Shown: positions 33,801 through 45,429 of the stretch, piece after piece
How the letters are laid out: every line of letters begins with the position of its first letter
Position numbering within the stretch: the first letter of the stretch is position 1
Source of the DNA: Girardinichthys multiradiatus
Taxonomy: Eukaryota; Chordata; Actinopteri; Cyprinodontiformes; Goodeidae
Length of the DNA: 64,000 bases
Assembly: GCF_021462225.1 (NCBI RefSeq)
Contig: NC_061800.1
Coordinates: 11,936,002-12,000,001 of the forward strand
Direction: 5' to 3'
Program-made: the position numbers and the translations under genes
The notes under the pieces: model-generated
The model's input: only the letters and a program-made list of their open reading frames with translations
Told to the model about the DNA's origin: nothing
Databases searched by the model: none

Positions 33801-35335
33801 TTTACAATTATAAAAAATATGTTTTTGATGTCAAGCAGAACTTAAATTAAGGAAAGATTTTCAGTTTGAATATAGTACATACAATATATCCAGGTATTCA
33901 ATATGCACACGGCATAATTGGGCACATTCGTGCATAACTCTGATTGCTAAATGTGTGTGCAGTGCAATTTTTGGTATGAATGGAGGATGCATCCGCTGAC
34001 ATTAGAGGGATACATTCACCACATTGGCTGCATGAAGACCTGAAGCAGCTTGAGGTGAATTTGCAGCAATAGTCTAGAAGGGAATAAATTTACATGACTG
34101 AGCATGACTAGCATTAATTAGACAAACTGCTGGAGGAGCAGCAAAAATTTCCAATTTAAGTGAAATAATCTGTTGTCAACAAAATGAGAACAAATGCATA
34201 CCACAGTTTTCTACATGGTAAAAACATTGGAAACTATGCATCAAAATCTGAAAAAGTGTTACGGCAAAAAACACTTTTGCCTGGCACAGTTTTAACTTCT
34301 TGCTGTATCATGTGTACTTTTTCTCCTGTTCTAGCTCTGACAATAAGCAATCTATCTTCTTTGTCTTAGCAGACAGACACAGCTGAATACGGGACAGGTG
34401 TCCCCACTGTCTTCAGAAATGTTTTTTCCACTCAAAAGCAATTTTCCCTTCACCCCAGCCAAGATTACTGGCCCCATCCAGGAGCTTGCCTTTCTCCCCA
34501 AAAGAAGGGTGTAATTTGTTAGCAAACCTCACTCATGACACTTGTCTTGCTAGTTGACGTGTGTTGCGACTTGGGTCTGGGCCAGAAACCCTGTTGAACC
34601 ACAAACTATCGCAGAGCACACTAACAACAAAGGAGGCCATGATTTGTTCCACGGTGTTGCGTCTCAGAGCATTTAACTGCCGTTTCTCAGCCTGGTGGAA
34701 AAAGATTTCAAGGTGAGCACATAAACTTTAAAACCACCTATTCAGTTTAAGTATATATACTTTAGACAATGGATAAATGAAAGTTATATCAAGTCAACAG
34801 AGCCTGATTGGATAAAAAAAAAAACGTAGCAAAACTTGCAATATAGCACAGATATGGCCGTTTAGAGAACCTTAAAGAAAACTAACGATTTTAACCTGAA
34901 AGCACCTGCAACAACTGAGCAATTAAATCATACTGAAGCTCTGCTGCAGCAGTTGCACCTTAACGTTATTCAACCCACCCTGCAAAAGCTGTTCATGTGT
35001 TTGCTATAAACAGTAATGACAGTAATGCTACACAAAATAATAGAACTATGGCCAAGTTAAGATACATGTCCTAAAACAGGGAAGCAGATAGGTACAGAGG
35101 CACATTTGGAAGTATTATATTAAGGTTTAAAGGTAAAGGAACAGAGGCTACGCCACCTGGTGGCAGAAAGAGGAAGCTGTCAATGGCTGCCACCAGTTTA
35201 CCCAGGAGGCAGGAGCTCGAAAACCCTCGACTGACTGCACAAGGCATGCAGAAAGACTTGGTGGTTTCAGTTTCTACAATACAGTACAAAACTAAATACT
35301 GCAGGGTGCAGTGATGCTCTGGAGCTTCAGGAAAC
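33801..35335. other. No gene seen
   Basis: AT-rich DNA with short frames only; a possible TTTCCCTTCACCCCAGCC pyrimidine tract at 34444 has no exon after it that I recognise. Confidence 0.45.
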
Positions 35336-35745
35336 TACAGTGTGTTGAGGAAATGATGGATTCAATCACATATCAGTATTTCCTGGGAGAAATTCTCATG
35401 CTGTCAGTGAGGGAAATATAGCTGGACCTTCAGACAGAACATTGATCGGAAGCATCCCTCAAAGCTTTGTTTCAGGAGAAGTCCTGGAAAGATACTACAG
35501 TATAATAGTTGAATGACATGAACTCTCTGGTAGCATTTGAAAAAGATATTTGCAGCATGTCAGCTCAAGAATATTAATGAACTGGAAGTCTCAGCCGATG
35601 AGAAGTGGGCTAAGATTCTTCAGGAACAATGCCAGAAGATGGTGTCTGGCCATGAATCACAGTTGCAGCAGCTTATAATAGATGAAAGTGTTCTACTAAA
35701 TACTACAGACGCTTGTAATGAAGGGGTTGACTACAGTAGTCATTA
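35336..35745 (+). pseudogene. Tc1-type transposase C-terminal relic
   Basis: Broken frames give MDSITYQYFLGEILMLSVRE, then ADEKWAKILQEQCQKMVSG and HESQLQQLI. These fit the end of the DDE domain and the C-terminal helices of a Tc1-like transposase (pattern 'W..IPQE.CQKLV.....RLQQVI'). Numerous stops and a missing middle show decay. Confidence 0.55.
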
Positions 35746-36149
35746 AAAGTGTCTCTTTATGTTTCATTTAGAGTAATCACTTGTAATTTTAGTTGCATTG
35801 AACAGTCCTTGTTTTATTTGGTTATTACAAAACAGCTGTGCGTTTGTTTACCTTATCAGTGAATCTAATTTGCAGCGGGGGTTGAACACTCTTAGGTGCA
35901 ACTGTAACAATAAATTTGAAATGGAGTTATTTTTTCTGTTTTCTGTTAAGAACAGGAATCAAATTCCCAAAACATGTGGAAATATATCACAGTAGAAAAT
36001 TTGAAATTCTAAACCACTTCTATTCTCTCGCAGACTGACCTATTAAGACTGTTTTAGAAGAGTTAATTGTCTGTAAGGACTCAGTTGTACCACAAGTAAT
36101 TGCAACACCTAAAGCCCTCTCTTACTATCAGGAGAAACTAAATATCATT

Positions 36150-36300
36150 GCCAATGGATTTTCTTCACTCTAAAACTGCCCAAGGTCAAACATGGTGGCA
36201 GTAGTTTCATGGTTTGGGCCTGTTTTGTTGCATCTAAGCCAGAGTGTGTTGTTATTACTGATCAAATTCAGTGTCCTAACCCTAATCCAATGCAAATGTT
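36150..36300 (+). pseudogene. Tc1-type transposase core fragment
   Basis: The frame KVKHGGSSFMVWACFVASKP is the conserved strand pair after the first catalytic aspartate in Tc1-type transposases. Only this piece is legible; nothing downstream continues clearly. Confidence 0.55.
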
Positions 36301-36699
36301 GGTAGAGTGAGCTCTCTGTGTGAAACTAGACACTAATCTGCCAAAGTTTTAGCTGTCTTTTTAATTGCCTTTCCAGACCAACTCACAGAATTCACAACAC
36401 ATGCTGGAAACATATAACGGATCACATTTGAGACAGCTGTTGCAATATAAATCAGTTTATTTCCTGATAGTTATTTAGCTGTCAAGAAAATCTTAAAGAA
36501 CGCATACAAGGCAGTTGGATGTGTTGTTATCAGGCAAGCGGTATGTGATCAAAATCTAAAAATTAAATCAACAATGTTATTCATTAGGACATTAAAATAA
36601 GCACAATCAAATAAGTTATTTTTATATATGCAGATATTTTGTTCATGGATCTTGTGCTTGTCTGTTGGTAACCAGTTCCAGGTGCAGATTAAGTAGTAA

Positions 36700-36984
36700 G
36701 GCATTCACATCCGTTGGACTTTTTCACAGTTTGTCACACAAAAAACACAAAAGTCATTGTCTTTAATTTTGCTTATATAAAACAGACCCACACAAAAACA
36801 CACATTTTTGTGAAATGGAGAGAAAAATGATACATGCCATACAAAATGTTTTAAAAATAAAAATCTGAAAAGTGCGGCATGCATTTGTATTCACCCCTCA
36901 CCCCCGAGTCCATTTGTTTTGTGCAACCACCTTTCACTCCAGGTATGTCTCGTCTCTACCAGCTTTGCACTTCTGAAAATTAAA
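36700..36984 (-). repeat. Tc1-family terminal fragment, reverse orientation
   Basis: Contains AAAAATCTGAAAAGTGCGGC and GCAACCACCTTTCACTCC...TACCAGCTTTGCAC, which read antisense as the 3' end of a fish Tc1-like transposase plus its terminal region. It is cut at 36985 by the next element. Confidence 0.5.
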
Positions 36985-36986
36985 TA

Positions 36987-38182
36987 CACTACCTCGCCAA
37001 AAAAAAAAGTTGCCACCTGGATTTAACTAAGCAAATAGGTACGAGCCTCCCATTGGATAATTACTGCATGGGCGATTATGTTTCAGCTGGCAACAAGTTA
37101 TTTAACCCCAACTGGTGCAGTGAGTTGCTTCTCATTTCTTAAACAACCATGTTGAAAGACACATCTCGTGGTTTTGGAAAAGATGTCAGTCTGTTTCAGA
37201 AGGGTCAAATCATTGGCATGAATCAAGCAGAGAAAACATCTAAGGAGATTGCAGAAACTGCCAAAACTGGGTTAATAACTCTCCAACGCATTGTTAAAAA
37301 CTGGAAGGATAGTGGGAACTCATCGTCTTTGAGGAAGAAATGTGGTCGGGAAAAAATTCTAAATGATTGTGATCGGTGATCATTTAAACGTTTGGTGAAA
37401 TCAAATTGAAGAAAAACAACAGTAGAACTCCAGGGTATGTTAAATAGTGAAAATAAGAGCATTTCCACACTCACAATGTGAAGGGAACTCAATGGATTGG
37501 GACTGAACAGCTGTGTAGCCCTGTGTAAAGCAATGAAAGAAGGTCATATGGTCTTATGAGTCCAGACTTACCCTGTTCCAGAGTGATGGACGCATCAGGG
37601 TAAGAAGAGAGGCAGGTGAAGTGATGCTCCCATCATGCCTAGTGTCTACTGTACAAGCCTGTGGGGGCAGTGCTATGATCTGGGGTTGCTGCAGGTGGTC
37701 AGGTCTGGGTTCAGCAACAGTATGTGTTCAAAGAATGAGGTCAGCTGACTGCCTGAATATACTGAATGACCAGGTTATTACATCAATGGATGTTTTCTTC
37801 CCTGATGGCACGGGCATATTCCAAGATGACAATGCCAGGATTCATCAGGCTCCAATTGTGAAAGAGTGGTTCAGGGAACATGAGACATCATTCTCACACA
37901 TAGATTGGCCACCACAGAGTCCAGACCTTAAACCCATTGAGAATCTTTGGGATGTGCTGGAGAAGGCTTTGTGCAGCGGTCAGACTCTACCATCATCAAT
38001 GCAAGAGCGTGGTGAAAAATTAATGCAACACTGGGTGGAAATAAATCTTGTGATATTGCAGAAGCTTATCAAAACAATGCCACAGCAAATGCATGCCGTA
38101 ATCAAAGCTAAAGGCGATCCTACGAAATATTAAAGTGTGTGACCTTTTGTTTTGGTGGCAACTTTTTTTTGGCCAGGCAGTG
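36987..38182 (+). mobile_element. Second DD36E-type Tc1 element, inactivated
   Basis: A 1196-bp element bounded by TA (36985-36986, 38183-38184). The left end CACTACCTCGCCAAAAAAAA and the right end TTTTTTTTGGCCAGGCAGTG are imperfect inverted repeats. It is a different family from both the long-TIR copies and the element at 27937. It landed in or beside a fragment of another Tc1 family. Confidence 0.88.
37149..38133 (+). pseudogene. Tc1 transposase pseudogene with catalytic D lost
   Basis: The N-terminal part (37149-37379) has the HTH-like KTSKEIAETAKTGLITLQRI and a basic GREKILND motif, then hits TGA at 37377 and later stops. A segment between RELNGLGLNSC and the catalytic region looks deleted. 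The second part is open to TAA at 38131. Its first catalytic box reads WSYES, with Tyr in place of the essential Asp (TAT for GAT). The other boxes are intact: QDDNARIH and [10 protein letters not shown], 36 residues apart. It cannot encode an active enzyme. Confidence 0.85.
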
Positions 38183-38184
38183 TA

Positions 38185-39430
38185 TATCTAGCTCAGGTAG
38201 ATTGAATAAAGAGCATAAACTGCTTGTTTAAAAAAGAACAAACAGCCAAGATTCTTGGGGAGGAACTCAGTTTGATACTAAGATTTGTTTGATGACATGG
38301 AAAAAGCAAACAAACTGAAAATCTCTTTAAAGAGGCAAATACTTTTTTATGCCACCGAATGTGTTTACAATGGTGGACTGCATTTCTTTTGTTGTCAGAC
38401 AGACGACTTAATGCTGAACAACACAGTTTCTCTGAACTGCTGCATTCTCAACACACACACCATGAACTGTGATCTCCTCAGACAGACAGGTGATCTAACC
38501 CTGTAAAAGCCCCAATCACAACAAAAGTGGCAGTACTGTGCTGAGTTTAGTGACATCAGCCCACTGAGGTCATCAGCCGGTCCATGACCTGCCACTGGTG
38601 GTCGCCTCACTTCTCTCCACAGGCATAATGTGGCACTGAGGTGTCTGATTTACAGGACAGCCCTTGCCCTTGAATTAGAGGCAGCGCTGCGGTTTGCAGC
38701 GAAGCCCTCCCATCGGAGGGGTTTCACAATGAGTCACACTCTATGCCTTAATGAGTTGCTGAGATCTGATTCCACGGCTGATGTTGGCGTCTCCCAGCAG
38801 TCACAAAAAGAGCTGAGCAGTCACATAAAGGCTGACAGTTTCCAAATCACAGCCGAGCTTCAGAGAGATGGTGTCAGGCACTGAGAAAAGAGAGGGCGTC
38901 CTTTACTTCAATGCATCTTTATTCATCAGAGACACAGGGATGGATCTCTGGACTGTGAAGGATTTATCACACAATTCACTCCCACAGACAACAACACAGC
39001 AAAGAAAGACACACTGTCCACTTTGTGATAAGTAAGAAGGCTAAACAGAAAAATACCACAATAGTACCAACATGTTTACAGTAGTAATAGGCTGAGATAC
39101 TTTAATTCAAGTGCAAAGGAACCAGCTCATAATTCTGCAGTCTAAAAGTGGTGAAATCTGACAGTTTTTCCCCTCTGAATGAAGTCTTGCAACTGTGGGA
39201 GCTCGCCTGTCAGTGCTCAGACAAGATCCACTCTGACCTCTGGCTCTGGTGGACAGTACATCTCTGCATAGGAAGTGTGTGTCCAAAGTGTTAATCCGAC
39301 GCTCCAGTGCTGACAGCCGCATATATTGCAGAGAGGGAAAACTCACCCTGTTAGAGGAAGAGATTGTGGGTATCCCTGTGTTTCATTGGAGCAAGGCATA
39401 CATATTTCTAGAGAATGGATAGGTTAGAGA
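38185..39430. other. No gene seen
   Basis: Mixed-composition DNA; frames at 38285-38884 have no known domain. Confidence 0.45.
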
Positions 39431-39960
39431 CCCAATTGCCTTGCGAAAATATTCATTTAACCTTTTCACTTTTTGTCATGTCATAGTTACAAACGTCAAT
39501 GCATTTTATTGAAATTGTATGTGACAGACCAACTCAAAGGTAGTAAATCTCTGAAAATGATGAAGTAGAAAATGTGACAAGGTTTTCTTACAAACAAAAA
39601 TCTCAATGGTGTGGCATGCATCTGCATCTAAACCTAGATGGTGGCTTTTAGAACCACCTTTTGCTGCAGTCACAGTAGCATGTGTTTTGGGGTGTCTCTC
39701 TGCCAGCTTTGCACATTCACACTATGCAGTCTTCCCATTTTTCTTTGCAAAAGATCTCAAGCTCAATCAGTGTGGATGGAGAGCATCTATGACCATCAGT
39801 TTTCAAGTCTTGCAACAGATTGTAAATTTTGAATTAGGTCTGGACATTGACGGGGCCATTCCCACATAAATATACTATGATCTACCCCACCGTAGGTGTA
39901 GCTGTATTTAGGGTTATCGTCCATTTGGAAGGCCCCATTCTAAACTATTTCGTAGTCTAA
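39431..39960 (-). pseudogene. Tc1-family 3' half, reverse orientation
   Basis: CCTTGCGAAAATATTC at the left is the family terminus. CCACCTTTTGCTGCAGTCAC and GTCTCTCTGCCAGCTTTGCAC are antisense to the C-terminal codons of a Tc1-like transposase, and TAGGGTTATCGTCC is antisense to an internal region. Decayed and truncated at the right. Confidence 0.5.
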
Positions 39961-40584
39961 CAGGTTTTCCTCCTGGTTTATCCTGCATTTAGCTCTATCT
40001 ATTTTTTCCACTAACTCTGTCCCGCTTTCCTGTCACCTTGTTCAACATGTTTGCTGTTTTGCTCACATGGACTGTGCCGAATATTAATTCAGAATTGTAG
40101 ATTTCTTCTTGTCAGTATTATATAAAGACCAAATCTATGGAGTGTATAGCTATTAGTTGTCCTGTCGTCACATTCTCCCACCTGAGCTATGGAGCCTTGC
40201 AGCTCCTTCATATCTACCACGTGCCTCTTGGCTTTTTCTCTTGTTAATGCTAGGTTTGCTGTTGTGCTGTATTCTTTTTAATTTAAAGTTCGAGGACTTG
40301 AGTTTGACATCTGTGAGTTAGGAGACTTATTTGTAAAAACAAAATGAAAACCATGCATCTATTATGCACTAATATGAAAAAGTGTCCATGGCACTGAAGT
40401 AACAACTCTTGGAAATAAAGTGCATCTCCATGCCTGCTAGATATTTGTGACAATTTATGTATTTCAGCTGCTTCGTTTTACTAAACAAACTTCCTAATCT
40501 AACCTGTACACATTAAAATCATGTGGAACATGATTTGCAACAACCAGCTGCTGTAACCTGATTTCACTCAATCTTCTCACCTCC

Positions 40585-40990
40585 AAAACTCTGGGTTTAG
40601 CTCCATGCTCTGAGTAGAAAGCAGTTACTATGGGTAGACCTACTCAACTCTGTCATACCCAGGGTTGTCGGTTCCAGAACAGGTGGTAACAATTAGATCA
40701 CTCTACTCTGCATTCAGTTAACCCTGAGTTAAGCATGAGCACGAGCATATAAGAAGCCCTCATCAATGGAACAAAGATAACACAATTCACCGTGGCAACG
40801 GAGGAAATGAGAAGCTTCGAAGGGCTTATTTCTCGCTGATGAGGAAAATATCAAAATCAAAACAAAAAAAAATCACTACAGTTACTGCTGCAAAAGAGTG
40901 AGATAGCATGGCAGACAATTGCTGACCAAGTCAATGCGTGAGTGTGCGATTTGACAGAATTAAAATTGTATTCTCAAAACTATACTCAAC
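40585..40990 (+). pseudogene. PIF/Harbinger left part with SANT/Myb-like relic
   Basis: Near 40.78-40.95 kb the plus strand gives, across frames, RRAYFSLMRK and AWQTIADQVNA. This is the start and end of the SANT/Myb-like DNA-binding domain encoded by the accessory gene of fish Harbinger elements. Stops and a frameshift interrupt it. The upstream block with TACCCAGGGTTGTCGG resembles the block TACCCAGGGTATGC near 45390, consistent with the two ends of one element. Boundaries are approximate. Confidence 0.5.
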
Positions 40991-41040
40991 CAACATAAAA
41001 CAAAAACAAATGTGTGTGTGCATTAAATATGTGTCTAGGT

Positions 41041-41270
41041 CATAGGTGTCAAACTCCAGACCTCGAGAGCCAGTGTCCTGCAACCTTTAGATGTGCTTCT
41101 GCTTCAACACACTTGAATCTAATATTTGGTCATTAGCAGGACTCGGGAGAACTTGACTGCATACTGAGGAAGTAATTCAGCCATTTAATTCAGGTTCAGG
41201 TTGGATCAGGGACACATCTAAAAGTTTGAGGACACGGGCCTTGAGGACTGGAGTTTGACACCCCTGGTAG
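41041..41270. mobile_element. hAT-like miniature element
   Basis: The ends GGTGTCAAACTCCAGACCTCG and CTTGAGGACTGGAGTTTGACACC form long inverted repeats around about 185 bp without coding capacity. A decayed relative lies at 46567-46775. Confidence 0.75.
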
Positions 41271-41289
41271 ATGCAATCGAGCAGGTACA

Positions 41290-42940
41290 AAAATGACGTG
41301 TCAGTTTTTGTGTCCGATGAGCTAACCCTTCCCTCCTACTTCCCCATGTCTAAAGGGATTGCGCAATCCAGCTCTCCATCCAACGGGTTCGGACTTCCTT
41401 AAACCTGAAAGGTCTTACTAAGCAGGTTTACTGAAAGTTCTTTTAAAGCTGGTGTCGGGAAATGACTTGCCTAGCCTCTGACAGCCTTCATACAAAAGTC
41501 TTGCCCTTCTTCAACTGGAGGTCCGGGTGACCGAGTAGCCTATCGCAGTCTCCCACACTTTAAACAGTCACTTTTGTTCACGGCTGCTCATTCCCTAATT
41601 TACAACTGGCTCTTGGTATATGGGCTAGGTTAATTTTAGTAGCTCAACACGAGCCCCAAGGGTGCTGTTTTAACAAACTTGACTAAGGCAACCTATAAAA
41701 ACCTCCTAAAATATCTTAGAACCAGGCAACAAGACTTTTTACCACCAACAAAAAACCAACAATACGGTGACTCAAATAATTGAATGTCCACGATTTAACT
41801 AGAATTTTATATGCTTTCTTTAATTATTAACACTTTTGCAGGGGTCAGTAACAGCTTAAATTCGGCAACACAAAATAATTTCAATAATAGAAATGAATCA
41901 ATCAACTCAACCTGTCTTTCCCTGATGCTGAAAGTAGTGGGTTTGGAGAGGCTTTGAAGACGGAGGCTCATCCATGCACCTGATAGAGAAAAATTCTTCT
42001 GGTAACAACGAGTGGTTTCTTGAAAGGAATACGACTTAATCTTCAGTCTTCTTCCTTTAAGTGGCAGGCACTGATGTTCCAGGCTTTGATGGTTAAACAG
42101 GATCTTTGTTGTTATTTGTCTCCGAAGACAGTAGTTTCCAGAGGCTGAAGAGTTGAAGAAAACCCGGGGACATAAATGAAGTTGATTCAGGACTTCCAGA
42201 AGCCTGAAACTTAGAGCAATCAGCTGTTCACCGATCAAGTTCACTTCTGTTGTCTGGATAAAAAGGCTTTAGATGAAATCAGATTCTTAATTTTGAGGCA
42301 CAGTCCTTTCTGGGCTCACTGGTTGATCCTCTTTTTAATGCAGTCGATCAGTGGGGCTGTGTCTCTGTTCCTTTTCCATCCAAGCTTATTTTCTCTGTCC
42401 GAACTTGTTCGCTGGTCTTCTGCGAGGAAACAACCCCGTTTCTGCTTTCAGCATTGGTTTTATGGTGCTCGATGCTTTCACCATTCAGCCCCTTATTAGG
42501 CTTCTCAGTTATTGCGCAACCTATTCAGCTCAGCTTCTTGGTTTTTGCTCAATACTTTAGTCATGGTCATCGTGACCTACTGATGCCGTTTTCCGGCCTT
42601 GGAGATGCCGGTAATAGCCACGCAGCTGGCCGTAGTCGCATCCTCCCTTCCTCCCGTTTAGACTTTAAAAGGTTCGCTGTCAGCATGCAGCTGGCTCTCA
42701 TCCCTCCTTGTCATCCTACAGTTCTTTCCCTAATCTGCTCAGTTTTAAACTTTACACAGTATTACACATTCCATTCTTCCGCTTTCAGCATTCACTTTAA
42801 AACACTGTTGCAAAACCATCACTTCATTATTTATATTCATGCATTACAAATGATTAATGTTATATTTCTTTCATATATAGCTGATTGAGAATGTCAAACC
42901 TTAATGTTTTTCCTCTAATTCTCAGTTCTTAACCACATTT
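41290..42940. other. Unrecognised block inside the Harbinger region
   Basis: About 1.65 kb between the miniature element and the third Tc1 copy. It should contain the remaining transposase exons if the Harbinger copy were complete, but I cannot find them on either strand. Frames of up to 145 codons (41807-42244 minus; 42454-42888 plus) have no recognisable domain. Confidence 0.4.
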
Positions 42941-42948
42941 CAATCATA

Positions 42949-44558
42949 CAGGTCCTTCTCAAAATATTAGCATATTGTGATAAAGTTCATTATTTTCCAT
43001 AATGTAATGATGAAAATTTAACATTCATATATTTTAGATTCATTGCACACTAACTGAAATATTTCAGGTCTTTTATTGTCTTAATACGGATGATTTTGGC
43101 ATACAGCTCATGAAAACCCAAAATTCCTATCTCACAAAATTAGCATATCATTAAAAGGGTCTCTAAACGAGCTATGAACCTAATCATCTGAATCAACGAG
43201 TTAACTCTAAACACCTGCAAAAGATTCCTGAGGCCTTTAAAACTCCCAGCCTGGTTCATCACTCAAAACCCCAATCATGGGTAAGACTGCCGACCTGACT
43301 GCTGTCCAGAAGGCCACTATTGACACCCTCAAGCAAGAGGGTAAGACACAGAAATAAATTTCTGAACGAATAGGCTGTTCCCAGAGTGCTGTATCAAGGC
43401 ACCTCAGTGGGAAGTTTGTGGGAAGGAAAAAGTGTGGCAGAAAACGCTGCACAACGAGAAGAGGTGACCGGACCCTGAGGAAGATTGTGGAGAAGGGCCG
43501 ATTCCAGACCTTGGGGGACCTGCGGAAGCAGTGGACTGAGTCTGGAGTAGAAACATCCAGAGCCACCGTGCACAGGCGTGTGCAGGAAATGGGCTACAGG
43601 TGCCGCATTCCCCAGGTCAAGCCACTTTTGAACCAGAAACAGCAGCAGAAGCGCCTGACCTGGGCTACAGACAAGCAGCACTGGACTGTTACTCAGTGGT
43701 CCAAAGTACTTTTTTCGGATGAAAGCAAATTCTGCATGTCATTCGGAAATCAAGGTGCCAGAATCTGGAGGAAGACTGGGGAGAAGGAAATGCCAAAATG
43801 CCAGAAGTCCAGTGTCAAGTACCCACAGTCAGTGATGGTCTGTGGTGCCGTGTCAGCTGCTGGTGTTGGTCCACTGTGTTTTATCAAGGGCAGGGTCATT
43901 GCAGCTAGCTATCAGGAGATGTTGGAGCACCTGATGCTTCCATCTGCTGAAAAGCTTTATGGAGATGAGGATTTCATTTTTCAGCACGACCTGGCACCTG
44001 CTCACAGTGCCAAAACCACTGGTAAATGGTTTACTGACCATGGTATCACTGTGCTCAATTGGCCTGCCAACTCTCCTGACCTGAACCCCATAGAGAATCT
44101 GTGGGATATTGTGAAGAGAACGTTGAGAGACTCAAGACCCAACACTCTGGATGAGCTAAAGGCCGCTATTGAAGCATCCTGGGCCTCCATAAGACCTCAG
44201 CAGTGCCACAGGCTGATTGCCTCCATGCCACGCCGCATTGAAGCAGTCATTTCTGCAAAAGGATTCCCGACCAAGTATTGAGTGCATAACTGTACATGAT
44301 TATTTGAAGGTTGACGTTTTTTGTATTAAAAACACTTTTCTTTTATTGGTCGGATGAAATATGCTAATTTTGTGAGATAGGAATTTTGGGTTTTCTTGAG
44401 CTGTATGCCAAAATCATCCGTATTAAGACAATAAAAGACCTGAAATATTTCAGTTAGTGTGCAATGAATCTAAAATATATGAATGTTAAATTTTTATCAT
44501 GACATTATGGAAAATAATGAACTTTATCACAATATGCTAATATTTTGAGAAGGACCTG
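42949..44558 (+). mobile_element. Tc1-like transposon, long-TIR family, copy 3
   Basis: A 1610-bp element with TA duplications (42947-42948, 44559-44560) and the same long TIRs as copies 1 and 2. It lies in the relic of a Harbinger transposase gene, between exon sequence at 44705-44816 and the block to its left. Confidence 0.95.
43277..44281 (+). pseudogene. Tc1 transposase, copy 3, same nonsense at codon 27
   Basis: A 334-codon frame from ATG 43277 with TAA at codon 27 (43355-43357), the same change as in copy 1. The remainder is open. The catalytic boxes SDES, HDLAPAH and PIENLW are intact with 34-residue spacing, and the linker missing from copy 2 is present. It also has private changes, such as Cys for Trp in the conserved MVWGAV strand and Phe for Ser before the basic motif. 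It cannot make a full-length protein from the normal start. Confidence 0.93.
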
Positions 44559-44704
44559 TACTTACAAGAAAACATAGAAATATGTTAAATCAAAAAGGAA
44601 TACATAAAAATGTGGGCTGCATCACATTTAGTCTTCACAGTACAAAACTACAATTAGCTGCTATGTCAACTACATTTGTATTAATTAAGCGTATTTAGGC
44701 CTAC

Positions 44705-45284
44705 CGGCACATTGATGCTTTGAAAAGACTTCCTATTTACATAATCTCCTTCATTTAGTGAATAAGCGGTGTTAGGAAGGTGAGTGCCATCTATGCAGCC
44801 AATTACACCTGGAAATCCTAAAATATATGAATAGATAATTAGTGCTTAAACTCTCAAAATATGATACCAACTAAATTATTGCTTTCAGTGAGACCTGCAG
44901 TTCTGTGGATTCTTTAATTCGTCTTGTGGGTCTGTGACTAGGGAACGCCACAAAACTGTACAGTAACTATTTGAGTGCAACAGTAATATTCCTGACAACA
45001 CAACATACAGTAGCCTTGGAAAGATTTTCTGCATCACTGATGTCATACAAAAAGCTGCTGTTGGCATAAAAACGAGGTGCAGCACAAATAATTTGTTCAG
45101 AACTGAGAGCATGCGATCGTTGTGTCAAATGAGTAATATCTAATCGTGGTCTGATCACCTTCTCCCGATCGAGATTTCTGCGCAGCAGTTGCCCTCCAAC
45201 GTCTACAGTCTCCTCCAGAAGAGGACAAGCCATTTCTGACACTTTCCTTGTGCCAGATCTCAGATAAAAAGTAGACCAAACCAA
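44705..45284 (-). pseudogene. PIF/Harbinger transposase (HARBI1-like) relic
   Basis: On the minus strand an exon from ATG 45233 reads MACPLLEETVDVGGQLLRR, then THLTQRSHALSSEQIICAAPRFYANSSF and DAENLSKATVCCVVR. After one TAG comes FVAFPSHRPTRRIKESTELQ, ending at a donor CTGCAG|GTCTCA (44895). A second exon, 44816-44705, reads [20 protein letters not shown] and carries the first catalytic Asp (IDGTH); it ends at a GTAGGC donor. This is the HARBI1/PIF transposase family. The in-frame stop and absent 3' exons make it a pseudogene. Copy 3 of the Tc1 family sits in its next intron. Confidence 0.8.
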
Positions 45285-45429
45285 GGGTTAGGTCAATAAA
45301 CCCTGCTACGGAGCTAGGTTGGTTCACGGAGTATGTTGCAGGGGAACTTGACTCAGGGTAACATCTACCTAGCTTTTAGAAATAGCATACCCAGGGTATG
45401 CACATACTTATCCAAGAACCTACCCAAGG

